Source of the DNA: Ktedonobacter robiniae
GTDB taxonomy: Bacteria; Chloroflexota; Ktedonobacteria; Ktedonobacterales; Ktedonobacteraceae
Direction: 5' to 3'
NCBI RefSeq assembly: GCF_016587375.1
Contig: NZ_BNJG01000001.1
Span: 3,540,001 to 3,604,000 of the forward strand
Length of the DNA stretch: 64,000 bases
This document shows positions 8,076-16,807 of this stretch, one piece after another (the first letter of the stretch is position 1; each line of letters starts with the position of its first letter). Below the pieces are notes generated by a model. The model searched no databases. It was given only the letters and a program-made list of their open reading frames with translations, and was not told where the DNA came from. The position numbers and the translations under genes were made by a program.

Positions 8076-9689
8076 TTAGAACTGCTGAGACTGCTCTATC
8101 ATCGGAGGCTGTTCTTGCTGATTATCCGAGGTTGGAGATGAGAGCGCGCGATAGCCTCGCTTCAGCATAGCGCTTATGCCCCCAAGCAGAATCAAGGTGA
8201 AGATCGACAGCGAAACGAAGAGCAATGGCCCATAGCTTCCAAAGAATTGAGCCTGTGGCATCACTTTGAAGAAGAGAGCCCCTAAAGGGGTATTGTACAT
8301 GTGTGCCCATGTATATATATTCCAGACGACTGTGGCGGACAAGGAGATAATGAGTGTGATTGTCACTACGGACGCATAGCGGAAAACGCGGCGCAGAAAT
8401 GGCTTTTGTTGCTCATCGGTTTCGATAGCGAGTAGAAGAGCACCAAAGCCAAGGAAGGGAAGCAGACAAGCCCCAAAGGAGTAAAGAAAGATTTGAAGCG
8501 GAGAATAGATGCTACCAACCCAGGCGGCGCTATTCTGGAAGAAACAAATCAAGAAGAAGCTTAGTGCCGGGAGAAGCACCACTGCTGCGACCATAGCGAG
8601 CAGCCCCTTTTGCCGCGCTCTTATAGTCTGCCATCCTTTTATGAGGCCAAGAAACAATCCGCTACAAGCAATTTCAAGCACTAAGACTGTAGAAAGCTCC
8701 GAGAATATGTCGCGTATCGGGCCAAAAGGCTCATTGTTGGTTGGTATCAGGACAGCCATAGGCGATGACTGCAATAGCGGGAAGATCAACAGAGGCAGAA
8801 GGACGCTGGCAAGCGTACCAAGAAGCAACAGCTTACGTCTGGCTGGCGGCGCACTTCTCAGGATACGAGTGAGAAAGAATATATTCGCGACGAATAATAA
8901 GAGGAACTCAATGTACAGCGCATAGACGGCAATATTGTTGCTCATGAACCCCGGATCACTCCATAAGTTGGGATCAGCGACCTTGAACGCTGCAATGAGT
9001 GGAAATCTATTCAAGGCATGCGGGTCGCTCCCTATAGGAACCCCTGTTGCTGTATACGCCCCAATAATGATTTCATATGGCATCGAGAGCGATTGCCAGA
9101 TGAACAGAGCGGCGGTGAAAACGGCCAGGAGAGCCATATAGGCCCTGGTGGTCAGCCTGACATCCTGGAGAGAGAAGGCGCTTTGCTGGCTGCGGTAGTG
9201 TGGATCGAGCTGTGCATCAATGGCCCCGAGCAGCAGATCAAAGAAGGTCAAAGGAGTGATAGTGTGCTGTTCGAGGACGGCGAGCATCTCCTCTTCATAG
9301 CGCTCGCGCCAAGCGCGCGGGTAGAGGCGCAGGAAAGTTCGGTTCAATCTCATATACCTTTCCTTTCGTTGGTGATCGTGAGGGTGTGCATCAATACGTT
9401 CATTGTAAAAGCTGGCGGAGCGGCGAGACTTCCTTAAGGTGTCCTCTCCAGCGGGTGTGAGAGCGTAGGGGCGCAGGTGTTGCTCCGGCGCGAGCGGTTC
9501 AATCCAGCCCTGGTGTTCCAGGGAAGCCAGGATGCGGTAGAACGTGCCGGGTTCCGGTAACGCTATGGTCTCCTGCTCAAGCTCCGCTAACAGGTCTAAG
9601 GTGTGCTTGGGCGCGTCCTCAAGGCAGGAGAGAATGTGCGAAGCAAGTTGCACGTAGCCGATGGGTAACCGTGCCTGTTGAGACATCAT
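8076..9689 (-). CDS. PadR-like winged helix joined to a multi-pass membrane protein
   Basis: One open frame of 537 codons holds two modules. Residues 1-90 are a PadR-type winged helix (LASHILSCLEDAPKHTLDLL, PEPGTFYRILASLEHQGWIEPL). From residue 113 a second module starts MRLNRTFLRLYPRAWRERYEEEML and carries about seven hydrophobic segments. An ATG at 9353 opens the second module and has its own strong ribosome binding site (AAAGGAAAGG), so the cell may make both the fusion and the membrane part alone. The gene follows a second PadR gene by about 30 bases, so the two are probably co-transcribed. PadR regulators often control a neighbouring membrane protein; here control and target appear to share one polypeptide. 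The membrane part has no assigned function. Confidence 0.8.
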   Translation of the reverse strand: MMSQQARLPIGYVQLASHILSCLEDAPKHTLDLLAELEQETIALPEPGTFYRILASLEHQGWIEPLAPEQHLRPYALTPAGEDTLRKSRRSASFYNERIDAHPHDHQRKERYMRLNRTFLRLYPRAWRERYEEEMLAVLEQHTITPLTFFDLLLGAIDAQLDPHYRSQQSAFSLQDVRLTTRAYMALLAVFTAALFIWQSLSMPYEIIIGAYTATGVPIGSDPHALNRFPLIAAFKVADPNLWSDPGFMSNNIAVYALYIEFLLLFVANIFFLTRILRSAPPARRKLLLLGTLASVLLPLLIFPLLQSSPMAVLIPTNNEPFGPIRDIFSELSTVLVLEIACSGLFLGLIKGWQTIRARQKGLLAMVAAVVLLPALSFFLICFFQNSAAWVGSIYSPLQIFLYSFGACLLPFLGFGALLLAIETDEQQKPFLRRVFRYASVVTITLIISLSATVVWNIYTWAHMYNTPLGALFFKVMPQAQFFGSYGPLLFVSLSIFTLILLGGISAMLKRGYRALSSPTSDNQQEQPPMIEQSQQF

Positions 9690-9718
9690 CAGGGTACCTC
9701 TTCTCTCTTGATTGAGTG

Positions 9719-10042
9719 TTAGGTGGTCGAGAGGCGCTGCGAACTAACGGCGACGATGCGACTCATCGTCGCGATCTGCTCGCGCAGGGCGGTCACTCCA
9801 GCGGCAGTAATGCGATAGGGACGCCGCCGCTCCTCTGGGGGGAGCGGTACGATCCAGCCCTGGCGTTCGAGGCGCGCGAGTGCGCCATAGAGCGTACCAG
9901 GTTCGAGTTTTGTGCCGCTGAACGCGGCGATGTCCTCCATCATGGCGTACCCATGTTTGGGTCCACTTGCCAAACTGGAGAGGATGAGAAGCGAGGGATC
10001 AGAATAGCGACCCAACTCGAAGGGGTCTTTCTCTCTGGGCAT
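9719..10042 (-). CDS. PadR family transcriptional regulator
   Basis: This 107-residue protein is a typical short PadR regulator: LLILSSLASGPKHGYAMMEDI, then LEPGTLYGALARLERQGWIVPL (recognition helix and wing), then RRPYRITAAG and a C-terminal dimerisation helix. It most likely represses its own operon, which includes the downstream PadR-membrane fusion. A direct repeat of GTGARACTT lies in the upstream region (10069-10093) and may be part of its operator. Confidence 0.88.
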   Translation of the reverse strand: MPREKDPFELGRYSDPSLLILSSLASGPKHGYAMMEDIAAFSGTKLEPGTLYGALARLERQGWIVPLPPEERRRPYRITAAGVTALREQIATMSRIVAVSSQRLSTT

Positions 10043-10068
10043 GGTTCAACCTCATAGTTATTTATACA

Positions 10069-10093
10069 GTGAGACTTTATATCGTGAAACTTA
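10069..10093. promoter_or_regulatory. Direct repeat upstream of padR
   Basis: GTGAGACTTTAT (10069-10080) and GTGAAACTTA (10084-10093) form a direct repeat with 15-base spacing in the AT-rich region 27-51 bases upstream of the padR start. It may be a regulator site, but PadR operators are usually inverted repeats, so the assignment is weak. Confidence 0.25.
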
Positions 10094-10225
10094 CTAAGCC
10101 TGAATGAATAATAGCATATGTGGAGGGGAATTGCAAATTGCTCTACAACAACGGTGGTGCGCCTGGGCGCATGACGGTTCGAAGGTGTGCCAGAGCCACA
10201 AGGTTCCGCCTGTCATTTACCAAAA

Positions 10226-10269
10226 AACAACAGAGAAGAATCTCTAGATAGAGATTCTTCTCTGTTGTT
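10226..10269 (-). terminator. Terminator of the GH127 sugar operon
   Basis: Arms 10226-10245 and 10250-10269 are perfect 20-bp complements with a 4-base loop. On the minus strand the stem runs into TTTTTT (complement of 10222-10227). This is a strong rho-independent terminator about 30 bases after the stop codon of the GH127 gene. Confidence 0.85.
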
Positions 10270-10300
10270 ACAGAATTGAATAGAATTACCGACCTCCAGG

Positions 10301-12220
10301 TTATTTTGTGGAGATCCAGACGCACATCTCACCAGCCTGGCGATGATCCCAGACATAATAGGGAATAGCAGTGAGCGTATGCGCATGAGATTGTGGAGGG
10401 GTCGTTTTATACAATGTATCCGACCAATCCTCGCTCTCTACAACGGTCGCCGGACCCTCAATAACGGTGACCCCACCTAAAAGCTCAGGCTCAAAGCGGC
10501 TCTCCAATGTAGCCGTTTCAGGTAGACGGATATGATGTAGTGGCACCGCATTATCTGCACCTTCCAGACAATATACCAGGGGACCACGTTGCAAGGCGAC
10601 TTGATTACTGTTCTCACGTACATCTGGATGTGCATAGACTCGCATCACCGGCATCGCCAGATTAAGTACTATCTGATCACCACTCTGCCAGCGGCGCTCA
10701 ATTCGTACATACCCCTTTTGCAAATGGTCATCAAGCACAATAGTTTCACCATTTAGAGAAAGTTGTGCCGCCTGACACCAAGCAGGAATACGCAAGTTCA
10801 GGCCAAAATCAGCAGGCTCATCAAGAGTCATTTTCAGGCTGATCGCACCATCCCAGGGATACTTCGTTTCCTGCTTCACTTTCACGTTGTGCCCACCAAC
10901 AGAAAGCTCACCTGTTCCTTGAATATATAAATGCGTAAAAATGTCTGTATCGCTCACCGTGTAGACATACTGACCCAACGACATCAATGTACGTGCTATA
11001 TTTGGTGGACAACAGGCACACTTGAACCATCCTACACGGTGATGATCACCTTTGCTCTCCAGGGGATTAACATAAAAATATTTGCTTCCATCAAGCGAAA
11101 TACCACTTAACATCCCGTTATATAATGCTCGTTCAAGCAGATCAGCATAGCGGCTATCCGCATCCAGTTGGAGCAAGCGGTAGTTCCACATGGCCAGACC
11201 AATTGAGGCGCAAGATTCGGCATACGCAGTCAGATTCGGCAGGTCGTAATCTTCCGTGAAACCCTCGTTCTTCGCTGTCGAGCCTATACCTCCGGTGATA
11301 TAGAGCCGCTTGCTCACAAGATGATGCCAGAGACGCTCACCTGTCTGAAATAACGACTCATCGTACCTCTCCTTGACCAGGTCAGCGATAGCGCTATAGA
11401 GATACATTGCACGCACAGCATGTCCAACAACCTCTCTCTGCTCTCGTAGAGGCACATGTGATTGATTGTATTCATACGTCTGCGCCCAAAAATCGCGAGG
11501 ATCATCCCCGCGCAAACGTGCTTCTTCATCAAAATAATGCGGCTGTTTGCCACGCTCATCAACAAAGTACTGGCTCAAATGCAGATACCGCTTCTCTCCG
11601 GTAACACGATAGAGTTTGACTAATGCCAGTTCGATCTCTGGATGCCCGCTGTATCCCCGCTTCTTGCCTTCTTCAAGCCCGAAGGTCCTATCAAGGTAAT
11701 CAGCGTAACGACTCACAATATCCAGTAATGAGCGCTTACCCGTTCCCTGGAAATGAGCTACGCCAGCCTCTATCAGGTGGCCCGCACAATAGAGCTCATG
11801 CAGGTCCCGCATATTTGACCAGCGCTTCTCCGGCTCGACTTCTGTAAACCAGATGTTGAGGTAGCCATCTGGCTGTTGAATAGAGCGTATAAACTCAATA
11901 GTCTTATCAAGCAACGTATCCAGTTGAGCGTCTGGATGGGTCGCCAGACTTAAACTCGCTGCCTCAACCCACTTTGTAATATCTGTCTCCCAGAAAACAT
12001 AGGGGATGGGATGCATTCCCCTCTTCCAACCCCGCTTCTCTGAATCAAAATAGTTATTCAGCTTCATTTGCTCATACATCATTGGCAAGGTGTTTTCACG
12101 CACTCTCTGCAAACGTGGTGCCCAGAATGTATCCTCAATAGTTACCGTTGTATGTGCGACAGCATTGGAACCCCGCCTTGCATCTGCTTGCTGAGTTGAT
12201 GTTGGAGAAGATGATGTCAT
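10301..12220 (-). CDS. GH127 beta-L-arabinofuranosidase-like glycoside hydrolase
   Basis: This 639-residue protein matches GH127 (formerly DUF1680) in length and motifs: an N-terminal segment DTFWAPRLQRVRENTLPMMYEQ, an (alpha/alpha)6 barrel, and the Cys cluster FKCACCPPNIARTLMSLGQYVY, which in the characterised family member HypBA1 supplies the catalytic Cys and zinc ligands. C-terminal beta-sandwich domains follow. No signal peptide is seen, so it should act in the cytosol on imported arabinosides. It is last in an operon with a LacI regulator, a sugar-binding protein and two permeases, which supports uptake followed by hydrolysis. An ATG with AAAGGA 8 bases upstream sets the start. Other GH127 specificities cannot be ruled out. 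Confidence 0.88.
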   Translation of the reverse strand: MTSSSPTSTQQADARRGSNAVAHTTVTIEDTFWAPRLQRVRENTLPMMYEQMKLNNYFDSEKRGWKRGMHPIPYVFWETDITKWVEAASLSLATHPDAQLDTLLDKTIEFIRSIQQPDGYLNIWFTEVEPEKRWSNMRDLHELYCAGHLIEAGVAHFQGTGKRSLLDIVSRYADYLDRTFGLEEGKKRGYSGHPEIELALVKLYRVTGEKRYLHLSQYFVDERGKQPHYFDEEARLRGDDPRDFWAQTYEYNQSHVPLREQREVVGHAVRAMYLYSAIADLVKERYDESLFQTGERLWHHLVSKRLYITGGIGSTAKNEGFTEDYDLPNLTAYAESCASIGLAMWNYRLLQLDADSRYADLLERALYNGMLSGISLDGSKYFYVNPLESKGDHHRVGWFKCACCPPNIARTLMSLGQYVYTVSDTDIFTHLYIQGTGELSVGGHNVKVKQETKYPWDGAISLKMTLDEPADFGLNLRIPAWCQAAQLSLNGETIVLDDHLQKGYVRIERRWQSGDQIVLNLAMPVMRVYAHPDVRENSNQVALQRGPLVYCLEGADNAVPLHHIRLPETATLESRFEPELLGGVTVIEGPATVVESEDWSDTLYKTTPPQSHAHTLTAIPYYVWDHRQAGEMCVWISTK

Positions 12221-12299
12221 TGCCTATTCCTTTCACAATACGTATCGTACCAGCCACAGGGGATTTGTGGAGTATACAGATCAGCTTTGCCCTAGCCCA

Positions 12300-13181
12300 T
12301 TATTCTTTCACTGCGCCAGCTACCAGGCCAGAGGTAATATAACGCTGTCCGAAGATAAAAACCAGGATAATTGGCAATGCCGCAACGACCGAAACCGCCA
12401 TCAGGTCATTCCAACGCACCCCATATTCTCCGATGAACTTATAAATGCCCAACGTTAAAGGGCGCTTGTTATCATCAGAGATCAATGTCAGCGGGAAAAG
12501 AAAGTCGCTCCAGCCCATCAAAAAGGTGAGAGCACCAACCGTTAATATGCCAGGTCGCGAGAGCGGCATAATTATGCGGTAGAATGCCCCCCATAAACTA
12601 CACCCATCAATAAAGGCTGCATCTTCCAGATCACGCGGCAAGCTTAAAAAATAGGGACGCATCACGAGCGTTGCAAACGGTAATGTACGCGTTGTAACCG
12701 CCAGGATTACCGCCGGAATAGAGTTCACCAGGCCGATTTGCGAAAAGATCACAAACAATGGTAGAGCCAGCATGATACTGGGAAACATCTGTACAACCAG
12801 AAAGGCCAGTAACATCCCCTGTTTTCCCTTTACTGGGAGCCGGGCCAATCCATAGGCCATTGGTGCTCCTAGCACCAAACTCAATAGCATTGTGCCAAGC
12901 GCAATCTGAAGACTATTGCCCATATAGCGCCATATATCTGTGTTCTGGATAAAGTTGGAGATATAAGGACTCCAATCAACCTGGTGGGGAAAAAACGTCG
13001 GTGGCGTGCTGAACAGCTCTGTCGTATTTTTGAGTGAACTGACAATGACCCAGTATAAAGGAAAGATCATTACGACCGTAAAGAAAATCCCTAACACTGT
13101 CAGCATAATTGTATTCCAGGATTTGCGATTGAGAGGAGGCTTATTCGCAGCACGATAAGCTTTTTGTGTAGTCATCATCAA
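12300..13181 (-). CDS. Sugar ABC transporter permease, MalG type
   Basis: This 293-residue inner-membrane protein has six predicted membrane segments and the EAA loop EDAAFIDGCSLWGAFYRIIMPLSRPG that docks onto the ATPase. The N-terminus (YWVIVSSLKNTTELFSTPPTFFP) is typical of the MalG/UgpE group of carbohydrate permeases. Its ATG overlaps the stop codon of the upstream permease (ATGA), so the two are translationally coupled. There is no ATPase gene in the operon; a shared MsmX-like ATPase elsewhere is likely. Confidence 0.92.
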   Translation of the reverse strand: MMMTTQKAYRAANKPPLNRKSWNTIMLTVLGIFFTVVMIFPLYWVIVSSLKNTTELFSTPPTFFPHQVDWSPYISNFIQNTDIWRYMGNSLQIALGTMLLSLVLGAPMAYGLARLPVKGKQGMLLAFLVVQMFPSIMLALPLFVIFSQIGLVNSIPAVILAVTTRTLPFATLVMRPYFLSLPRDLEDAAFIDGCSLWGAFYRIIMPLSRPGILTVGALTFLMGWSDFLFPLTLISDDNKRPLTLGIYKFIGEYGVRWNDLMAVSVVAALPIILVFIFGQRYITSGLVAGAVKE

Positions 13182-14158
13182 GCAATCTCCTCTTGTCTCA
13201 GCAGGAACAGATAGATAGCGCTTACACCCAGCAAGAGTAGGAACATCAACGTAGCAACAGCTGCTCCTGAACCAAGGTCAAACTGGCCGAAGGCAATACG
13301 ATAGGCATACAATGGCATTGCTTCAGTCGTATTGACCGGGCCGCCGCCAGTAAGGACATAAATCAGGTCAAACACATTTAATGTATAGATGAACCCGAGC
13401 ATCAAAACTGTCAAGCTGGTTGAACGCATCAATGGCAGCGTAATATGCAAGAAACGCCCCAATCCATTTGCGCCATCAACAACCGCCGCCTCATACAGGG
13501 TCTCCGAAATTCCCTGCAAACCAGCTAAAAGCAACGACATGTTAAAGGGAATACCGATCCAGATATTCGCAATGACTACGGCCCATAGGGCCAGATTTGG
13601 GTTCGTAAGCCAGTCAATAGGTGAGGAGACCACATGCAAACTTTGCAAGACGTAGTTCACAATACCCGAGTCACTCTGCAACATCCATTTGAAGATCGTG
13701 GCACTTACAATCACCGGCAACATCCAGGCAATCATCACTGAACCACGCATCACGCCAACCAGGGGAATACGCCGATTAAATAACAACGCCATCGCGAAGC
13801 CGATAATATATTGGAAAACCAGTGAGGCAATGGTAAAGATCAGTGATACGACCAGAGAAGAGCGAAAATTTGGGTCAGAGATCACTGTATGATAATTATC
13901 CAGGCCAACAAATGGCGTAATACCAGTCAATAGGCTACCAACGTTCACCTGCTCAAAGCTATAGACAACCATGGTGATAACCGGATACACGAGAAAGAGA
14001 AGTAGGAACAGGGTCGCTGGCAATAAGAAGAGATAAGGGCCCAGCGTTTTGCTTATTCTCCGCCGCCTCACTGAACGCTGAGTCACTGTCTTCGCCTCTT
14101 GCGGAGAGGTATTGACAAGTGTAGACACGGGAAACTTCCTCCTTACTGTGACCTGCAA
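13178..14158 (-). CDS. Sugar ABC transporter permease, MalF type
   Basis: This 326-residue membrane protein has six predicted segments. Its EAA loop reads EAAVVDGANGLGRFLHITLPLM, and LTGGGPVNTTEAMPLYAYRIAF is typical of MalF/UgpA-type permeases. It pairs with the MalG-type partner whose gene overlaps its stop codon. The first about 38 residues are charged and probably cytoplasmic. A 70-base gap with a hairpin separates it from the binding-protein gene upstream. Confidence 0.92.
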   Translation of the reverse strand: MQVTVRRKFPVSTLVNTSPQEAKTVTQRSVRRRRISKTLGPYLFLLPATLFLLLFLVYPVITMVVYSFEQVNVGSLLTGITPFVGLDNYHTVISDPNFRSSLVVSLIFTIASLVFQYIIGFAMALLFNRRIPLVGVMRGSVMIAWMLPVIVSATIFKWMLQSDSGIVNYVLQSLHVVSSPIDWLTNPNLALWAVVIANIWIGIPFNMSLLLAGLQGISETLYEAAVVDGANGLGRFLHITLPLMRSTSLTVLMLGFIYTLNVFDLIYVLTGGGPVNTTEAMPLYAYRIAFGQFDLGSGAAVATLMFLLLLGVSAIYLFLLRQEEIA

Positions 14159-14171
14159 GGCCCAAGAGAAC

Positions 14172-14211
14172 GAGTAAACGTACTCTCATACGAAGAGAAA
14201 TACGTTTACTC
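14172..14211. promoter_or_regulatory. Inverted GTAAACG repeats between binding-protein and permease genes
   Basis: Arms 14172-14182 (gagtaaacgta) and 14201-14211 are perfect complements. The hairpin lies about 20 bases after the binding-protein stop, where such operons often carry an mRNA stem that lets the binding protein be made in excess. The repeated GTAAACG also resembles LacI-family half-sites, so an operator is the alternative. Confidence 0.45.
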
Positions 14212-14233
14212 TTCCTTCTACAACGCGTGATCA

Positions 14234-15532
14234 CTAGGACGGTAGTAAAGGCTTTACTGCTTGACTGGCCGCTTGAAGAGCTGCTGAGGCGGACTTCTGT
14301 CCACTAATCGCTGCCTGGAACGCTTGCTGCACGTAATTCGAGATCTTTGGATAGTTCGGGCCATACGCACGCGGCTTGGCTGTAGTAAGCGCATTGACAA
14401 ATACAGCTTGTTTGGGGTCCTGGATGAATGCGGAATCCTTGCCTAGATCTATACGACTTGGTAGTGTTCCGTTGCCCAGCAGGCACTTCTTGAGAACAGA
14501 CAGTTCCTGTGTCCACTTGATAAACTCCCATGCTTCGGCCTGGTGCTGGCTGGTTGCAGTGATAGCCCAGTTCTCACCGCCCAGAATAGATGCTGCTTGC
14601 TTGCCTTGTGGCAGAGGAACAACGTCCCAGTTAAACTTGGCATTCGAGCGAGCAGCAGGAAGGTTCCAGGGGCCATTAATACACAATGCAGATTTGCCAG
14701 CGGTCCACTGCGTCATAGCGTCCTGCTGTGTCCAGTTCAAAGCATCCATTGAGAGCAGTCTCTCTTTGGTCAGATCGACCAGGTATTGTAAGGCGGTCGT
14801 AGCCTCAGGACTATCCAGCGAGTTCAGGTCCGCTCCTGCTTCCCACAGGAACGGCAAGAACTGGAAGGCCCCCTCTTCACTTTGTACCAGAGACATCGAT
14901 AGCCCATAGACACCCTTGGTGGTCAACTTCTTCGTCGCATCATGCAGTTCATCCCAATTTGTAGGCGGGTTGATACCGGCCTTCTTCAGCATATCCGCGT
15001 TATAATAGAGCGCCAGGCAATTACTATTATTTGGAATGCCGTAGTTTTTATTTTTCCAGGTTGTTGATGTCCAGGGACCGGTAATATATTCGTTTCCTTG
15101 CCCCCACGAGGAGATTTGTGAGGTTAAATCTGCCAGAATACCCATGGAAGAAAATGCCTGGTGATCAGGATTATCAATAATCAAGATGTCAGGAAGCTGG
15201 CGGGCGGCTGCACCCTGAATAATTTTCTGTTTGAGGTCAGCGAAAGGGATGGCCGTGCGCTGAATCTTCACATTTGGCTTGGCTTTGGAGTAATCGGCCA
15301 GGAGCTGTAGATATCCAGCACCAGGCGGGTTGAAATAATCCCAGATGGTCAACGTCACGGGTCCGGAACCGGCACTACCAGCAGTGCCACCACATGCCTC
15401 AAGAAGCGTAATTGCAGCGCTCGTGCTGATGCCCAGGGCCGCCGTTTTTGCAATAAAAGCTCGACGGCTCATTTGTCCGGTACGAACTTCGGTCATCATG
15501 TCTTTCCAGGGTTCTTGTTGTTTGTGGGTCAT
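14234..15532 (-). CDS. Sugar ABC transporter substrate-binding protein (Tat-type lipoprotein)
   Basis: This 432-residue protein belongs to the extracellular solute-binding family 1. The N-terminus has a twin-arginine motif (MSRRAFIAKTAALG) followed by a lipobox (LLEACGG), so it is probably folded before Tat export and then lipid-anchored. Family segments include LTIWDYFNPPGAGYLQLLADY, LADLTSQISSWGQG and WAITATSQHQAEAWEFIKWTQ. The ATG at 15532 has AAGGAGGT 7 bases upstream. It heads the transport part of the arabinoside operon; its ligand is inferred from the GH127 gene and not from its own sequence. Confidence 0.92.
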   Translation of the reverse strand: MTHKQQEPWKDMMTEVRTGQMSRRAFIAKTAALGISTSAAITLLEACGGTAGSAGSGPVTLTIWDYFNPPGAGYLQLLADYSKAKPNVKIQRTAIPFADLKQKIIQGAAARQLPDILIIDNPDHQAFSSMGILADLTSQISSWGQGNEYITGPWTSTTWKNKNYGIPNNSNCLALYYNADMLKKAGINPPTNWDELHDATKKLTTKGVYGLSMSLVQSEEGAFQFLPFLWEAGADLNSLDSPEATTALQYLVDLTKERLLSMDALNWTQQDAMTQWTAGKSALCINGPWNLPAARSNAKFNWDVVPLPQGKQAASILGGENWAITATSQHQAEAWEFIKWTQELSVLKKCLLGNGTLPSRIDLGKDSAFIQDPKQAVFVNALTTAKPRAYGPNYPKISNYVQQAFQAAISGQKSASAALQAASQAVKPLLPS

Positions 15533-15660
15533 CTATGACCTCCTTGTAAATGATGAAAATACTGAAACTCTCTCAGAGATACATCATCCTCTTCCATTGA
15601 GGAACATTGTCATCATTCAGACCAACCAACCATAACGAGAGAACGTCTGACCACTTCCAT

Positions 15661-15671
15661 ACGAAATTCGT
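15661..15671. promoter_or_regulatory. Short palindrome in the binding-protein upstream region
   Basis: ACGAAATTCGT is an 11-base palindrome with a central A, in the 216-base gap between the LacI gene and the binding-protein gene. It is a candidate operator for the LacI regulator, but it is short and could be chance. Confidence 0.25.
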
Positions 15672-15748
15672 TGCCAATCAACTGATCATACAACGAAAGA
15701 TGTCTCCATGAACTCCATCCTGTGCTGATTAACCTCCATTCTTGCTCA

Positions 15749-16807
15749 CTACCCCGGTTGTGAGGGATCACTTGAACCGCGTAAAATCAAGCTACAGGGA
15801 AGACGCACAATACCAGAGCGTTGTTCACCAGCAAACAGCGCTAGTAAGCTTTCACCCACATAACGTCCCACCTGTGCAAGGTTCATATCTACAGTTGTCA
15901 ACGGCGGTCGAGTCGCACATGCCATGGGTTCCCAATTGTCAAAACCTACGACTGAAACATCGGTTGGAACACGTAGGCCGCGCGCTTGCAATGCCTCCAT
16001 AGCTCCTCTTGCCAACTGGTCACTACCACAAAAAAGCGCGTCAATCGAAGGATCTTGATCAAAGAGAAAATTCGTTGCGGTATATCCCCAGCTTTCCTGC
16101 CAGGGACCCGATAGGACACGATTGTGGGGCAGCGCAATATCATGCTCAGCAAGCACTTGGCGCATGGCCCCTTCGCGTAAACGGACCGCTTCAAAATAAC
16201 TGGGGCCTGTAATATGGGCCAATTGACGCCGTCCCAGATCAACAAGATGTTCAGTTGCTAGTCTCGCGCCTTGAGCATCATCGGGTAAGACGCACAAAGC
16301 GTTGGGATCTTCGACATAGGTAAACGCATAGACAACAGGTATTGCTGTCCTCCCTATGTTTATTGGCGGGCGCGAATCTTCACGCCGGGCAGATACCACG
16401 ATCCCATCAACTTTGCGCGCCAGTAAATGCTGCAAATGTTGTTGCTCGCGACTCTGATCGCGTGAATTACAGAGCATCGCTGAAACCGGACGTGTCCCAA
16501 AGGCGTCTTCAATCCCCATCAAGAGGGGAAGACTAAAACGTCCATAGTTGTCGGTTGTTAATACGCCAACCATGACTCCATGACTTGCTGGAACATCCTC
16601 TTGGAGGCTAAAAAAACGAAAACCCAGGCGCCTGGCTTCAGAACGCACACGTTCTCGCGTTTCCGGGCTTAATTTCCCCCTCCCATTTATTGCTTTAGAG
16701 GCTGTCCCCAATGTCACACCAGCGGCATCTGCAACATCACGCAAGGTAACATTCTGCCTTGGCTGTGGTGATAGATCAAATAATTGTTTGTCCGGTTCAG
16801 ACACCAT
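15749..16807 (-). CDS. LacI family transcriptional regulator of the arabinoside operon
   Basis: This 352-residue protein has the LacI helix-turn-helix and hinge at about residues 18-65 (VTLRDVADAAGVTLGTASKA, then LSPETRERVRSEARRLGF), followed by a periplasmic-binding-like effector domain (VGVLTTDNYGRFSLPLLMGI, DALFCGSDQLARGAMEALQ, VSVVGFDNWEPMA). It probably represses the sugar operon until the imported sugar binds. It is first in the gene order on the minus strand, 216 bases ahead of the binding-protein gene. Palindromes with GTAAACG or ACGAAATTCGT nearby are candidate targets. Confidence 0.92.
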   Translation of the reverse strand: MVSEPDKQLFDLSPQPRQNVTLRDVADAAGVTLGTASKAINGRGKLSPETRERVRSEARRLGFRFFSLQEDVPASHGVMVGVLTTDNYGRFSLPLLMGIEDAFGTRPVSAMLCNSRDQSREQQHLQHLLARKVDGIVVSARREDSRPPINIGRTAIPVVYAFTYVEDPNALCVLPDDAQGARLATEHLVDLGRRQLAHITGPSYFEAVRLREGAMRQVLAEHDIALPHNRVLSGPWQESWGYTATNFLFDQDPSIDALFCGSDQLARGAMEALQARGLRVPTDVSVVGFDNWEPMACATRPPLTTVDMNLAQVGRYVGESLLALFAGEQRSGIVRLPCSLILRGSSDPSQPG

